A DNA stretch of 64,000 bases, from the NCBI GenBank assembly GCA_052437175.1, contig JBQVOK010000001.1, positions 248,001 to 312,000 of the forward strand, read 5' to 3'. This document shows positions 41,301 through 50,400 of the stretch, one piece after another. How positions within the stretch are numbered: position 1 is the stretch's first letter; every line of letters starts with the position of its first letter. This stretch comes from JACVCJ01 sp052437175. Lineage in GTDB: Bacteria > Bacteroidota > Bacteroidia > CAIKAF01. The position numbers and the translations under genes were made by a program. The notes below the pieces were generated by a model. That model did not search any database. It saw only the letters and a program-made list of their open reading frames with translations, and was not told the origin of the DNA.

Positions 41301-42631
41301 GCCTTAGCTACCAGCTGCGCGATAATACTACCAATATCGGCAGCGCACAGGCCGGCACGGGCAGCACACTTACTTTCCGCACGGATAATCTTACCGCAAC
41401 CAGCACCACCTATAATATACTGGCTACCGCTGGCGCCGGCTGTACACTTTCGGTGAACGTACCCGCCATCAGTGTTGCGGCCTCGGCTACTTCGCTTGCC
41501 AATAATAACGATACACGTACCTGTTACGTAAACGGGAACAATGCCTTTGTGGAATTTGCTATGTCCGGACGCAGCATCATTGCCGTGAACCCGGGTACAC
41601 AAGACCTGGGCCTGGTAACGGTAACCGAGTATGTAAACGGTACACCGGTGAACATACAGGCCTGCAATACCAATTCTGTAACGCAGCCGGAGTTCAACAG
41701 CGCGGCCCTGAGCCGTCACTGGGTGATCACGTCCTCCAATCCGCCGGTAACGCCCGTGAATGTACGCCTGTACCTGGCAGACGGCGATGTAAGCTCCCTG
41801 GCTGCCAGCGCAAATTTCAACGTAAACCCCGATGACGACGTAAGCGGGATCGGTTCTCTGAAACTGAGCCGTTACAGCGGGCCGAATGAAAATGCCACTT
41901 TCAGCGATAACTGCAACACCGGTGGTAATACCTACCTGCATGCGCAGAGCGGAAACGGTACCATAACCGCAGGGATATCCGGCAATGCCATTGCAGGTGC
42001 TTCCTATGTTACCTATACGGTGAACGGGTTCTCCGAATGGTGGCTGAGCGGTACCGGTGCCACCAGTCCGCTGCCCATCGTACTCGGTAGTTTTAATGCC
42101 GAATGTGCTAAGGGTGGTGTAGAGATACGCTGGACCACCATGTCGGAAGTGAATAACGCCTACTTTACCATAGAGCGCAGTGCCGATGCAGAGCACTGGG
42201 AGCTGGTACGCGAAATAAGCGGTGCAGGCAACAGTAATACGCTGCTGAATTACAGCATCACCGATGATCGTCCGCTGAACGGTATTTCATACTACCGCCT
42301 GCGGCAGACCGATCATAACGGGGACAACGAGACCTTTGCCCCGCAGAGTGTTACCTGTTTCGGCAACGCCCAGAATGGCCTGCTGATCTACCCCAATCCT
42401 TCGAACGACTATTTTGTACTGAACTTCAGCACAGCTGCGGATATGGCAGGTTCCGTAGAACTCATGGACATGACCGGGCGCCGGGTGGCCATACAGAACG
42501 GCAGCTGGCAGAGCGGTATGAACAGCTTTACGTTTAAGGACCTGGCCGCTTTCCTTCCAGGTGCGTATACACTGCGGATCAGTGGCGAAGGGAAAGTACT
42601 TTATACGGCGCCTGTAATTATAAAGCGTTAA
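38378..42631 (+). CDS. T9SS-secreted Ig-repeat surface protein (five 85-residue repeats)
   Basis: Very large cell-surface protein, 1417 residues. Signal peptide MNRMLPVFLALMLCLTAAAQ. Residues 21-310 resemble N-terminal regions of wall-associated/YD-repeat proteins, with LEYGLTPDISLQVTQLTGKI and NPERVYPVIVDPSITC. Residues 315-515 form a DNRLRE-like beta domain (WAPYAKINLSSIPDGSCIQN). Five tandem 85-residue Ig-like repeats with four Cys each span residues 523-947. The C-terminal 470 residues closely parallel the protein at 33564 (TSTPVCYRGNAEI, NNDTRTCYVNGNN, SEVNNAYFTIERSADAEHW) and end in a T9SS type A domain (IYPNPSNDYFVLNFST). Coupled to the di-heme peroxidase gene by ATGA. Confidence 0.92.
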   Translation: MNRMLPVFLALMLCLTAAAQKSETGTGENPVSRREAADPVIMKLYGASGPYAKYDPARELPEKRTENAKHFRNEDGTETALLTAGPMHYFENGEWLTSSNEIIPVSMPLYPGYVLMNRHNQYKTLYGTAGKGMAIKKADGSDLLSGYTQEGVFLYDLDKKMQKNVLQYNKEALPLRSAETDNHLEYGLTPDISLQVTQLTGKIKSQYFIGSNPFAAYGGSKYLGFAEQLTFAEPVEIVNDEQKKGLLVKNAAGEVLFSYNEAYYFQQNRKSSSEYEEAEYLVTKVDDFTYKIVLLVPIDWFNNPERVYPVIVDPSITCTPNASIYWTGTTNEDADAHSSDNIKVGFYDCSGCDDETWAPYAKINLSSIPDGSCIQNASFSMYQHTWRNGGGNDGLRFEIGWANVEPVSASWASIRDNVQGLSERYANWDVWGTPGNCGGCNGGYDYPESPNGWKNFNIDYALHRNRVANRLTTDYITYGLDMTYNANDCFWCWGDETNELEYYGWSNGSRPQLSVTYQSASVAPTAISGTTTICSGGSTTLTASGGSVGSDATIQWFSGSCGSTVIGTGNSITVSPASNTTYFVRYSGSCNTTGCASVTVTVNTVSSAPTGISGTTTICAGNSTTLTLSGGSAGTGATAQWFSGSCGSTVIGTGNSITVSPTSNTTYFVRYAGTCNTTACASVAVTVNTLSTAPAAITGSTSICLGNSTTLTLSGGSAGTGATAQWFSGSCGSTVIGTGNSITVSPTSNTTYFVRYAGTCNTTTCTSVSVTVNTPSAAPTAITGSTTICTGGSTTLTLSGGSAGTGATAEWFSGSCGGTAVGTGNSITVSPGSNTTYFVRYAGTCNTTACASVAVTVNTPSVAPTAITGSTTICAGGSTTLTLSGGSAGTGATAQWFSGSCGSTVIGTGNSITVSPGSATTYFVNYAGSCNTTACAFVPVTVNPVPAAFTPLISTSTPVCYRGNAEITVASSVAGLSYQLRDNTTNIGSAQAGTGSTLTFRTDNLTATSTTYNILATAGAGCTLSVNVPAISVAASATSLANNNDTRTCYVNGNNAFVEFAMSGRSIIAVNPGTQDLGLVTVTEYVNGTPVNIQACNTNSVTQPEFNSAALSRHWVITSSNPPVTPVNVRLYLADGDVSSLAASANFNVNPDDDVSGIGSLKLSRYSGPNENATFSDNCNTGGNTYLHAQSGNGTITAGISGNAIAGASYVTYTVNGFSEWWLSGTGATSPLPIVLGSFNAECAKGGVEIRWTTMSEVNNAYFTIERSADAEHWELVREISGAGNSNTLLNYSITDDRPLNGISYYRLRQTDHNGDNETFAPQSVTCFGNAQNGLLIYPNPSNDYFVLNFSTAADMAGSVELMDMTGRRVAIQNGSWQSGMNSFTFKDLAAFLPGAYTLRISGEGKVLYTAPVIIKR
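39944..41218 (+). repeat. five tandem 255-bp repeats encoding Ig-like units
   Basis: Units start at 39944, 40199, 40454, 40709 and 40964, exactly 255 bp apart. Repeats 2-5 are nearly identical at DNA level over long runs; repeat 1 is more diverged. Copy number differs from the paralogue (three), which points to expansion or contraction by recombination. Confidence 0.92.
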
Positions 42632-42656
42632 AAATTAATTGCATAAACACAGCAGG

Positions 42657-42685
42657 AAGGCCATCAGAAAATGATGGCCTTTTTT
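42657..42685 (+). terminator. terminator after the second Ig-repeat gene
   Basis: AAGGCCATCA (42657-42666), loop GAAAA, TGATGGCCTT (42672-42681), then a T-run. Confidence 0.9.
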
Positions 42686-42693
42686 ATTATCTA

Positions 42694-42724
42694 TTTGTAA
42701 TTCTCCTAACTAATAGTAATTTAG
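42694..42724 (+). promoter_or_regulatory. promoter of the three-gene fibre/parvulin/T9SS operon
   Basis: TTTG (42694-42697), 19-bp spacer, TAATTTAG (42717-42724), 7/8 match to the -7 box. The leader of about 200 nt contains an 11-codon ORF (ATG 42757, MNTPYHRSSCT) of unknown meaning. Confidence 0.5.
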
Positions 42725-42926
42725 TATCAGTAAACATCAAAAAACCTTTTCTATCATGAACACACCATATCACCGCAGCTCCTGTACCTGAAGCTCCACA
42801 GGTATTTCTTTCCGTAGTTTTTTATCGTTTTTACCGCCTTCCCCGGACGCTGACGAAGCGTACCTGAGATTATATCACCCTTGTTTTATCTAAAAACAAA
42901 AAACGTATTAATCCTCTGTGACCAGT

Positions 42927-44459
42927 ATGAAGACAAATCTACTTAAACCGTTCTGCGTGCAGCTGCCTGTAAAAGGACTGCTTGCGGCAGTAATCACGTG
43001 TACGGCCGCTGCGCTTTCGGCGCAGAACGTATCGGTAAATACCGACGGAACCTCGGGACCGGGACTTTTTAACGTGGGCAATACTACCACGCCGCCTTTC
43101 CAGGTAATGCCCAACGGGCAGGTGCTGGGCTGGGCATCGGGTACGGCGGGTGGGCCCTCATATTCTTTTGTGGGCAACGGCAGCACGGGTATGTTTCGTC
43201 CGGGTACCGATATCCTGGGCTTTTCTACCGCATCCACGGAGAGACTCCGCATCCTGGCCAATGGCAATGTAGTAGTGGCCGGAACGTCCACTAACGCACG
43301 TTTTGAGGCCGTAGGGCCGGCTACGGGTTCCGGGGTGGCCATACAGGCCGGCGGTGGGGGCGATGTGCTGCTCAACAGTGGCGGAAGCCTCTTTTTCGAC
43401 GGCAACTATTCCTATGCCGGAGGTAACTATATACGGCCCCTGGCAGCCAATACCCAGGGCTTTTTTACGGCGGGTACCGAACGTATGCGCATTGCGCCCA
43501 ACGGCAATATCAGTATGGGAATGGCCGGTACGGCCGGTGGCTATGGACTGGAACTGGGCGGCAGCTTTGGTTATGGTAACGGCACGGCCGGTTCGTACCG
43601 TTCGCGCACGGAAACCCGTAACGATGCCGGCCAGATCGCTTCCCAGTCGGGCTTTTTCGAAACATCGGCCCCTGCTCCGGCTGCTAACTGGTATAATGGG
43701 GCATCGGGCTGGCAGCACCTGCTGGACGTGCGGCACAGCAATAATTCCAATAACTACGCCATGCAGTTTGCCGGCAGTTTCTTCGATCAGCGCCTGTACT
43801 TCCGCAAGACCAACGGTAATGCCAACCAGAGCTGGAGCGAAATTATGGTAGTACCTGTGGGTAATGCCGCTTCTTCGAATAATGCCTGGAATCTCAGCAG
43901 TAATATAGCCTACAGTCCCGACGATATTTCGGGAGCTTCGGTGCTGAGCGGAGATGATGCGACCGTGAATTATACCATGCCTTTTTCTCTTACGATCGAC
44001 GGGGTAGCCTATAACGTGATCACGATCTCTACCAATGGCTGGATATCTTTTGCGAACCCCGGCAGTTCCTATACAGGCAATAATACATTGCCCAGCTCTT
44101 TTTTTTCAGCACCCACCATATTCCCCTACTGGGACGACCTGGTGACCAATGGCAGCAATATACGTTATTTTAGTTCGGGCACAGCGCCTAACCGTGCAGT
44201 GATCGTGGATTATGAGTGCCGTACCTATACCGGTTCCTACAACGTACGCTTCCAGGTAACCATACACGAAACTTCGGGTCTCATCAATGTACAGTACCGC
44301 GATGAAATGAACCCCAGCGCCAACGGACAAAGCGCCACCATAGGCTTCCAGATGGCGGGCGGGGCCAGTGCCAAAGCATTCCCCATTATTTCGGACGGCA
44401 AGATCCTCGACGACAACCGCGATAACAACTCCGGCTGGTCCATTTCACCCGTACGCTGA
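42927..44459 (+). CDS. secreted protein with tail-fibre-like repeats and a C-terminal beta domain
   Basis: 510 residues from ATG 42927 (GTG 42918 is less likely). Signal region to about residue 33 (AAALSAQ). Residues 34-220 carry repeated tail-fibre/adhesin-like units: PPFQVMPNGQVLGWASG, NGSTGMFRPGTDILGFSTAS, TERLRILANGNVVVAGTSTN, then TERMRIAPNGNISMG. Such units precede S74 chaperone domains in phage and secreted fibres, but no S74 domain or T9SS sorting domain is present. The C-terminal half (from about 310) is a lectin-like domain (FSLTIDGVAYNVITIST, FFSAPTIFPYWDDLVT). First gene of a three-gene operon; its TGA overlaps the next ATG (TGATG). Confidence 0.82.
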   Translation: MKTNLLKPFCVQLPVKGLLAAVITCTAAALSAQNVSVNTDGTSGPGLFNVGNTTTPPFQVMPNGQVLGWASGTAGGPSYSFVGNGSTGMFRPGTDILGFSTASTERLRILANGNVVVAGTSTNARFEAVGPATGSGVAIQAGGGGDVLLNSGGSLFFDGNYSYAGGNYIRPLAANTQGFFTAGTERMRIAPNGNISMGMAGTAGGYGLELGGSFGYGNGTAGSYRSRTETRNDAGQIASQSGFFETSAPAPAANWYNGASGWQHLLDVRHSNNSNNYAMQFAGSFFDQRLYFRKTNGNANQSWSEIMVVPVGNAASSNNAWNLSSNIAYSPDDISGASVLSGDDATVNYTMPFSLTIDGVAYNVITISTNGWISFANPGSSYTGNNTLPSSFFSAPTIFPYWDDLVTNGSNIRYFSSGTAPNRAVIVDYECRTYTGSYNVRFQVTIHETSGLINVQYRDEMNPSANGQSATIGFQMAGGASAKAFPIISDGKILDDNRDNNSGWSISPVR

Positions 44460-45256
44460 TGAAATACCTGTTAACCCTCTTTTTCTGCGGAAGCCTGTGC
44501 GCTTCTGTACAGGCCCAGACCAAAGATACGGTACTTGTAGTGGATAAGGAGACCGTGGAACTGCTGCAGCTGCTGCATCCCCGTTTCTTTTATTCGCCCG
44601 ATTCCTCGGTATTCAGGTCCAACCTGCAGAAATACCTGCTGCAGGACCTGGTATTGTGTGAAGAACAGCGTGGCACATTGGAAAAGGATTCTGCACTGAA
44701 CCAGCGTTATGCGAAGTTCATGGAGCTGGCAGCCCTGCATTTCTGGGCGGATGAGATACGTAAAAATTCAGTAAGGCAGGAGCCGGAAGAGTCAGAGATA
44801 CTGCAGTATTACGAAGCGCACAGGGAGAATTTCCGTACGCCCTACGTTTTTACGTTCTACCAGGCCTGGACACCCAAAGAGGCAGCCGGGAACACTGAGG
44901 CCGTAAAAGAACTGCAACGGCGCCTGAAACTGTGGAAACAGGGTAACCCGGACGCCGGCAAAATGCAGCTGGGACAAACCGCCCTGAACCTGGAACAGCG
45001 TATAAATGCAAACACCGATAACCCGCTGTACCCCCTGCTGCTGAAAACCGGCCTGATGGAGGTATCGGAGCCCTATACCGTAGGTACACATACCGTGTAC
45101 ATTGCCCTTACGGAACGCAGCGGGGGCGAAGTGATGCCCTACGAAAGCGTGCGCGAGAACTGCCGCCAGCAGGTACTGAACCTGAAAGCGGCCGAACAGG
45201 AACAAAATATGCGTATACAGATGGAACGCATTACCCTAATCAATAATGTAAAGTGA
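44459..45256 (+). CDS. periplasmic parvulin/SurA-like protein
   Basis: 265 residues with a signal peptide (MKYLLTLFFCGSLCASVQAQ). The layout fits SurA/PpiC-type foldases: an N-terminal helical chaperone part (LQDLVLCEEQRGTLEKDSAL), the linker ESEILQYYEAHRENFRTPYVF that usually opens a parvulin domain, and a C-terminal helix PYESVRENCRQQVLNLKAAEQ. The parvulin core is short and lacks clear GG-LG and active-site motifs, so isomerase activity is doubtful. Coupled by TGATG overlaps on both sides to the fibre-like gene and the T9SS gene, which suggests a dedicated chaperone for one or both (inference). Confidence 0.7.
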   Translation: MKYLLTLFFCGSLCASVQAQTKDTVLVVDKETVELLQLLHPRFFYSPDSSVFRSNLQKYLLQDLVLCEEQRGTLEKDSALNQRYAKFMELAALHFWADEIRKNSVRQEPEESEILQYYEAHRENFRTPYVFTFYQAWTPKEAAGNTEAVKELQRRLKLWKQGNPDAGKMQLGQTALNLEQRINANTDNPLYPLLLKTGLMEVSEPYTVGTHTVYIALTERSGGEVMPYESVRENCRQQVLNLKAAEQEQNMRIQMERITLINNVK

Positions 45257-46734
45257 TGAATATACTTAAATACAGCGGCCCCCTTACAGCGATGGTATTG
45301 CTGGTGCCGGTCTTACAGGCACAAAACGCCCGCCTGGTATTGTCCGGGGGGGCTATATGCCTGAACAGCAACGGCGCATCTGCACAGATCGTACTGCAGA
45401 ACGCCAACTGGGAGAACAATGCCTCTGCGGCCTCTTTTGTACCGGGAACGGGTACTGTTCTTTTCAGCGGTGGTACTACGGCACAGCTGGGCGGTACACA
45501 GAACAGTGCCTTTTACAATCTTACAAGCACTAAAAGTGGCGCAGAACTGCAGCTGAACCGGGACATCAGCGTAAGTAACCTGGCTACGCTGGGCGCCGGC
45601 GATATCAACCTGCAGAATGCACAGATGGACCTGCTTACGACCGGCAGCCTCAGCGGCGAGGTATATCCTTCGGGCAGCCGTGTTTACTGTGCAGATAACC
45701 AGAACGGACGCATACGTGCCGTACGCAGCCTTACAGCGGGTGCCAACAACAATATTGCCGGACTGGCCCTGAACCTGACGGTAAGCGGCGCAGCTCCCGG
45801 TTCAGCAACACTCTTCCGCGGGCACGACCGGCAGACCAGCACGGCCTTTGTGGGCGCGGGTACGTCTATCGGACGCTATTACGATATTACACCTGCCGTA
45901 AGCAGTGGTTATACCTATACGTTCGATTTTCGTTACCATGAGCTGGAGCTGTATGGCATGGCTGAAAGTAATTTCCTGTTCTACCGTTCGCCATCGTACG
46001 GAGTAACTACGGGCGACTGGGAAGAGTGGGGCGGAAGCCCGGCCGGACCGCTGAGTCCGGGTTATCCTACGGTAGGCACGGCCGGCCACAACAGCGCTGC
46101 CAATGTGGTGAGCCTGTCGGGGATAAACAGCTTTTCGCGCTGGACACTGAGCAATGCCCTCACAACGCCTTTGCCCGTTGAACTGGGCAGTTTTACGGCT
46201 ACCTGTGACCAGGGACAGGTACAACTGCAATGGACCACCGTTTCTGAAGTGAACAATGCTTATTTTACCATAGAACGCAGCGCCGACAGCCAGAACTGGC
46301 AGATACTGGGCGAAGTAGCCGGCGCAGGCAACAGCAACAGCCCGCTGCAATACAGCCTCACGGATCCGCGTCCCTTCACGGGTATATCGTATTACCGGCT
46401 TAAACAGACCGATTATAACGGCGATCATGAACTATTTGCCCCGCTGAGCATTCCCTGCGATCCTGCTGCGGAGAAGGGAATGCTGCTTTTCCCTAACCCG
46501 GCCGACCAGGCCTTTACGGCTCGTTTTATAGCTGCGGAAGCTCTTACCGACGCACGTATCAGCCTGTTGGACATGACCGGCAGAAAAGTTTCTGAACGTT
46601 CAGTAAGTATTGAAGAAGGTGTTAATGAATATACGCAAACAGAACTTGGTATATTTATGCCCGGCGTATATACCGTGCGTATATCGGCAGGCAGTAAAGT
46701 TCTATATACGGCTCCGCTGGTAATACGGCACTGA
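45256..46734 (+). CDS. T9SS-secreted surface protein
   Basis: 492 residues from ATG 45256, which overlaps the preceding stop (TGATG). Signal peptide to about residue 20 (TAMVLLVPVLQAQ). Beta-rich body: GTVLFSGGTTAQLGGTQNSAF, SGEVYPSGSRVYCADNQNGR, FDFRYHELELYGM, a pattern widespread in Bacteroidota surface proteins. Then PLPVELGSFTATCDQGQVQL and the module SEVNNAYFTIERSADSQNW shared with the two Ig-repeat proteins, and a T9SS type A sorting domain (LLFPNPADQAFTARFIA ... YTAPLVIRH). It ends 3 bp before the convergent LytTR regulator with no room for a terminator. Confidence 0.9.
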   Translation: MNILKYSGPLTAMVLLVPVLQAQNARLVLSGGAICLNSNGASAQIVLQNANWENNASAASFVPGTGTVLFSGGTTAQLGGTQNSAFYNLTSTKSGAELQLNRDISVSNLATLGAGDINLQNAQMDLLTTGSLSGEVYPSGSRVYCADNQNGRIRAVRSLTAGANNNIAGLALNLTVSGAAPGSATLFRGHDRQTSTAFVGAGTSIGRYYDITPAVSSGYTYTFDFRYHELELYGMAESNFLFYRSPSYGVTTGDWEEWGGSPAGPLSPGYPTVGTAGHNSAANVVSLSGINSFSRWTLSNALTTPLPVELGSFTATCDQGQVQLQWTTVSEVNNAYFTIERSADSQNWQILGEVAGAGNSNSPLQYSLTDPRPFTGISYYRLKQTDYNGDHELFAPLSIPCDPAAEKGMLLFPNPADQAFTARFIAAEALTDARISLLDMTGRKVSERSVSIEEGVNEYTQTELGIFMPGVYTVRISAGSKVLYTAPLVIRH

Positions 46735-46736
46735 TT

Positions 46737-47420
46737 TCAGAGCGGTTTTATCCGTTCCATCAACAGGGATTTGTGTGCCCGGCTTACCGGTATGGCCCGG
46801 TCGCCGATGGTGATGGCGGTATCTTCAATATTGTTGATCTTGGAAATATTCACGATAAAGGCCCGGTGCACCTTTACAAAATCGGGCAGGTCCAGTTTTT
46901 CGATCATGGCCTTAATGGTACCGTGTACCACGTACTTCTGGTTTTTGTCCATCACAAAGGCTACATAATCGCCGATGCTTTCGATGTACTGTATCTCTTT
47001 CAGCATCAGTTTTACCAGTTTGCCGTTGCTTTTGATGAATATGTATTCCTGGCCTGATTTGTTCTGGTCCTTCAGTTGTTTTTCCACGCGTTCCACCGCT
47101 TTCTGCAGGCGGGGCAGGGTAACCGGTTTCTGTATGTAGTCGGTAACATCGTGTTCAAAGGCCTGTATGGCATATTCGGCCTTGGCGGTGGTAAAGATCA
47201 CCTGGGGCAGGTTGCTGATGCTTTCTACCAGTTCCAGCCCGCTGAAATCGGGCATTTCTATATCCAGGAACAGGATATCCACCGTATTTTTTTTCAGGTA
47301 GGCAATGGCGTCGATGGCATTATCGAATATGGCGGCCACTTCGAGTCCGGGGATCTTTTTACATAAAAAATCGAGGCTGTGCAGGGCTACCTGGTCATCG
47401 TCAACAATAATCGCTTTCAT
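46737..47420 (-). CDS. LytTR-family response regulator paired with a hybrid kinase
   Basis: 227 residues. Receiver in 1-120: acidic pair in IVDDDQ, phospho-acceptor D53 in ILFLDIEMPDFSG, T in VIFTTAKAEY and conserved K in YIQKPVT. LytTR DNA-binding domain in about 130-227 (YIFIKSNGKLVKLMLKEIQY, SIGDYVAFV, FVKVHRAFIVNISKI). LytTR proteins bind 9-bp direct repeats about two helical turns apart, and exactly such repeats (51913-51962, 52221-52270) lie upstream of the kinase operon. Its ATG overlaps the kinase stop (ATGA 47417-47420), so both are translated together. Confidence 0.95.
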   Translation of the reverse strand: MKAIIVDDDQVALHSLDFLCKKIPGLEVAAIFDNAIDAIAYLKKNTVDILFLDIEMPDFSGLELVESISNLPQVIFTTAKAEYAIQAFEHDVTDYIQKPVTLPRLQKAVERVEKQLKDQNKSGQEYIFIKSNGKLVKLMLKEIQYIESIGDYVAFVMDKNQKYVVHGTIKAMIEKLDLPDFVKVHRAFIVNISKINNIEDTAITIGDRAIPVSRAHKSLLMERIKPL

Positions 47421-50400
47421 ACTAAACGGGTGTTTTGCAGTTGTACAAGGCGGACCTCTTCGGCCTGGATCAGCGGAATAACTTTGTGGATCTGGTCCAG
47501 GAGAGGTTCCATCATATACGGAAGGGGCATGAGTTCGGTTTCGGTTTCGGCCAGTTTGTTCTCCACAGCTACCATAGACTGGTGTACCTGGGGCAGGCCG
47601 ATGAGTACAAAGTTCGATTTTATCTTGTGCAGCAGGCGCCGGGTTTCGGTTGTATCGTTGTTTTGCACGGCCAGCTGTATCTTTTCGATCTCGGGCAGGT
47701 TAAAACGGCAGAAATTGGTAAAGGTCTGCTGCATGTATTCCAGGTCGTCGTGAAAATGTTCGCGGATAAGGTCCAGGTCAAAATCCTTCTGGAAACGGTA
47801 CATTTCGTCCTCGGCATCGTGTGTGCCGCCGAAGGGTTCCTTTACCAGTTCGGCCTTGAAATGTTCCTGGATCAGCTGTATCAGTTCTTTTTCTTCGAAA
47901 GGTTTGGTAATGAAGCCGTCCATACCGGCCTGTATGCAACGTTCGCGTTCGCCTTTCACCGATCCGGCGGTAACTGCTATGATGGGCGTGTGGGCGCGCT
48001 TGTGTATATGTTCTTCGGCACGTATCAGCCCGGTGGCTGTAATGCCGTCCATTTCGGGCATCTGTATATCCATGATCACCAGGTCGGGCTGCCGTTCGCG
48101 GAACAGGGGCAGGGCTTCCATGCCGTTCTGGGCCTCGTCGATCACGATGCCGGTAAAGTTCTTTTCAATGATCTTTTTTACCAGGCGCAGGTTCAGGATA
48201 TTGTCTTCCACCACCAGTATACGTCTTTCGTTCAGGAAGCGGTGTACGTTACCGCTGTAGCCGGCAGGTGCCGTATGTTTTTCCAGGGCATTGTGCATGG
48301 TGTACAGCAGATCGTCGGCTGTGATGGGTTTTACCAGGTGGGCCGATATGCGCAGGCGTTTGCAGGCTTCGTTGATGGTGTAGTCTTCTGCCGAGCTGTG
48401 CAGCAGGATCACGGGCAGCTCACGCAGGGACGCACTGCGGTGTGCACGCAGGTTCTCGATGAACTCGATGCCATTGGTCAGCGGCATGTGGTAATCGACA
48501 AAAAGCATTCCCGGCGTATTTTTTTCCAGCAGCAGAAAAGCTTCCTGGGCGCTGCGGGCCAGCAGTACTTCCATGCCGCGGTTAGCCAGTATGTTCTGCA
48601 GGATGATCTGGTTGTTCTCGTTATCGTCCACCACCAGTACCGAACGGATATCGGGCAGGCTGATGCCGGAATCGGTAAAGGTATAGCTCTCGAAGGGCAG
48701 CTGCAGGTCAAAGGAAAAAGTACTGCCTTCGTTCAGTGCGCTTTGCAGCTGTATATTGCCGCCCATCTTCTGTACCAGGTTGCGGCTGATGGCGAGTCCG
48801 AGCCCGCTACCCCCGAATTTGCGGGTAATGGTGGCATCGGCCTGTTCAAAGGCACGGAAGATAATATGTTGCTGTTCGGGCGAAATACCGATGCCGGTGT
48901 CGCGTACCGAAAAGTGAAAAATGCCTTCGCGTGGACTGCTGCCGGCACTGAATGAAATACTCAGTTCCACCTCGCCGTTATGCGTAAACTTGATGGCATT
49001 GGTAATGAGGTTGAGCAGTACCTGGCGTATGCGCACCTCGTCGCCGTACACGATGCGGGGCACGGTGGGCGCAATGTTGATAAGGATCTCAATTTGTTTG
49101 GAATAGGCCTGGTATTTGATCACTTCCATGCAGAGCTCAGCGGTGCGCAGCAGATCGAAGCGCTGTATGTCCAGTTCGAGCTTGTTGGCCTCGATCTTCG
49201 AAAAATCGAGGATATCGTTGATCAGGTTCATGAGTGTGACCGCGGAAGTATTCACGCTCTGCATATACTCGTTCTGTATGCCGCTGAGCGGGGTGGACTG
49301 CAGCAGGTTGGTAAAACCCACAATGCCGTTTAGCGGCGTACGTATCTCGTGGCTCATGTTGGCCAGGAAATCGCTTTTGGCCCGGTTGGCCTGTTCAAGG
49401 TCCAGTTCCAGCTGCTTGCGCATTACGGCTTCGGAGATGGACTCGGCAAAGGATTCCAGGATGGCGTTCTCGGCCGGTGTCCATATACGTTCGGTCTCGC
49501 AGTCGTCAAACCCGATAAAACCCCAGAAACGTTCGTGGTGCATCACCGGGATCACCAGTATGGAGCGGATGTCCTGTCCGGCCAGTATTTCCCGGGTACC
49601 GCCGTCCGGCATCTGTGATACCAGGGTGCTGAACGACTGTCCCTGCTCCAGCGGTGCAAAAAAGTCGGGCATGCTGTCGAAAGAAAGTCCCTGTAAGTCG
49701 GGGTTACTGATCTGTGCGGAGGTATTGTCCGAACACCATTCGATCAGCTGGCTGCAGCTGCGTTCTGTGGGATCGTTGCGGAAAAGGTATACGCGGTTCA
49801 CGCCGGTTGCCTCGCCGATAAAGGTAAAACAGCGGGCTATGGCCGCTATATAATCAGGATTTTTAAGCAGTTCTTTGGAAGAGGAGGCGATGGCGGCCAG
49901 CATTTTTTCTTTACGTTCCAGTTCGAGCGTAAGACTTTTGCGGGCGGTGATATCGCGCGAAGTGATGAGCCCGGTACCCAGTTTTTCGGCGCTTTTATAG
50001 AATACGCCCGTTACATCGAGCCAGATCCAGCCTTTTTCGGGGTGCTGGTAGCGGAATTCGGCCGAAATATCATTGCCCGGCATACGCATGGCCTCCCGGA
50101 AACGTTCGTTTACCAGCTGCCTGGAATCGGTATCCACCAGTTCGAACACGCTGTTGCCGATCACTTCATCACCCCGGCCGAACACGGTGTAGAACGAAGG
50201 AGAAACGAAGGTGATGCGGAACTCTTCGTTGATCTCGATCACCGCATCGCTGATGTTCTGCAGCATGTAGCGGCTGCGTTCCAGCTGCAGTTCATAGTTC
50301 TTGCGCAGGGTAATGTCCTGGAAAATACCGCGTATCATGATCAGCTCGCCGTCTTCCCAGATGGGTTCGCCGGATACACGTACCCATTTTTCGGTGCCTT

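Noticed and set aside
40214..42196. 660-codon open frame on the minus strand inside the 38378 T9SS gene
   Set aside because: It is antisense to a clear gene with repeats. The Arg/Ala/Tyr/Gly-rich product is an artefact of the reading frame opposite GGC/ACC-rich repeat codons.
42757..42792. 11-codon ORF MNTPYHRSSCT in the operon leader
   Set aside because: Too short to judge and not overlapping the next start; kept only as a note in the promoter entry.
47435..48955. 506-codon plus-strand frame inside the hybrid kinase
   Set aside because: Antisense shadow of the REC/HPt region; the product is Phe/His/Gln-rich with no domain.
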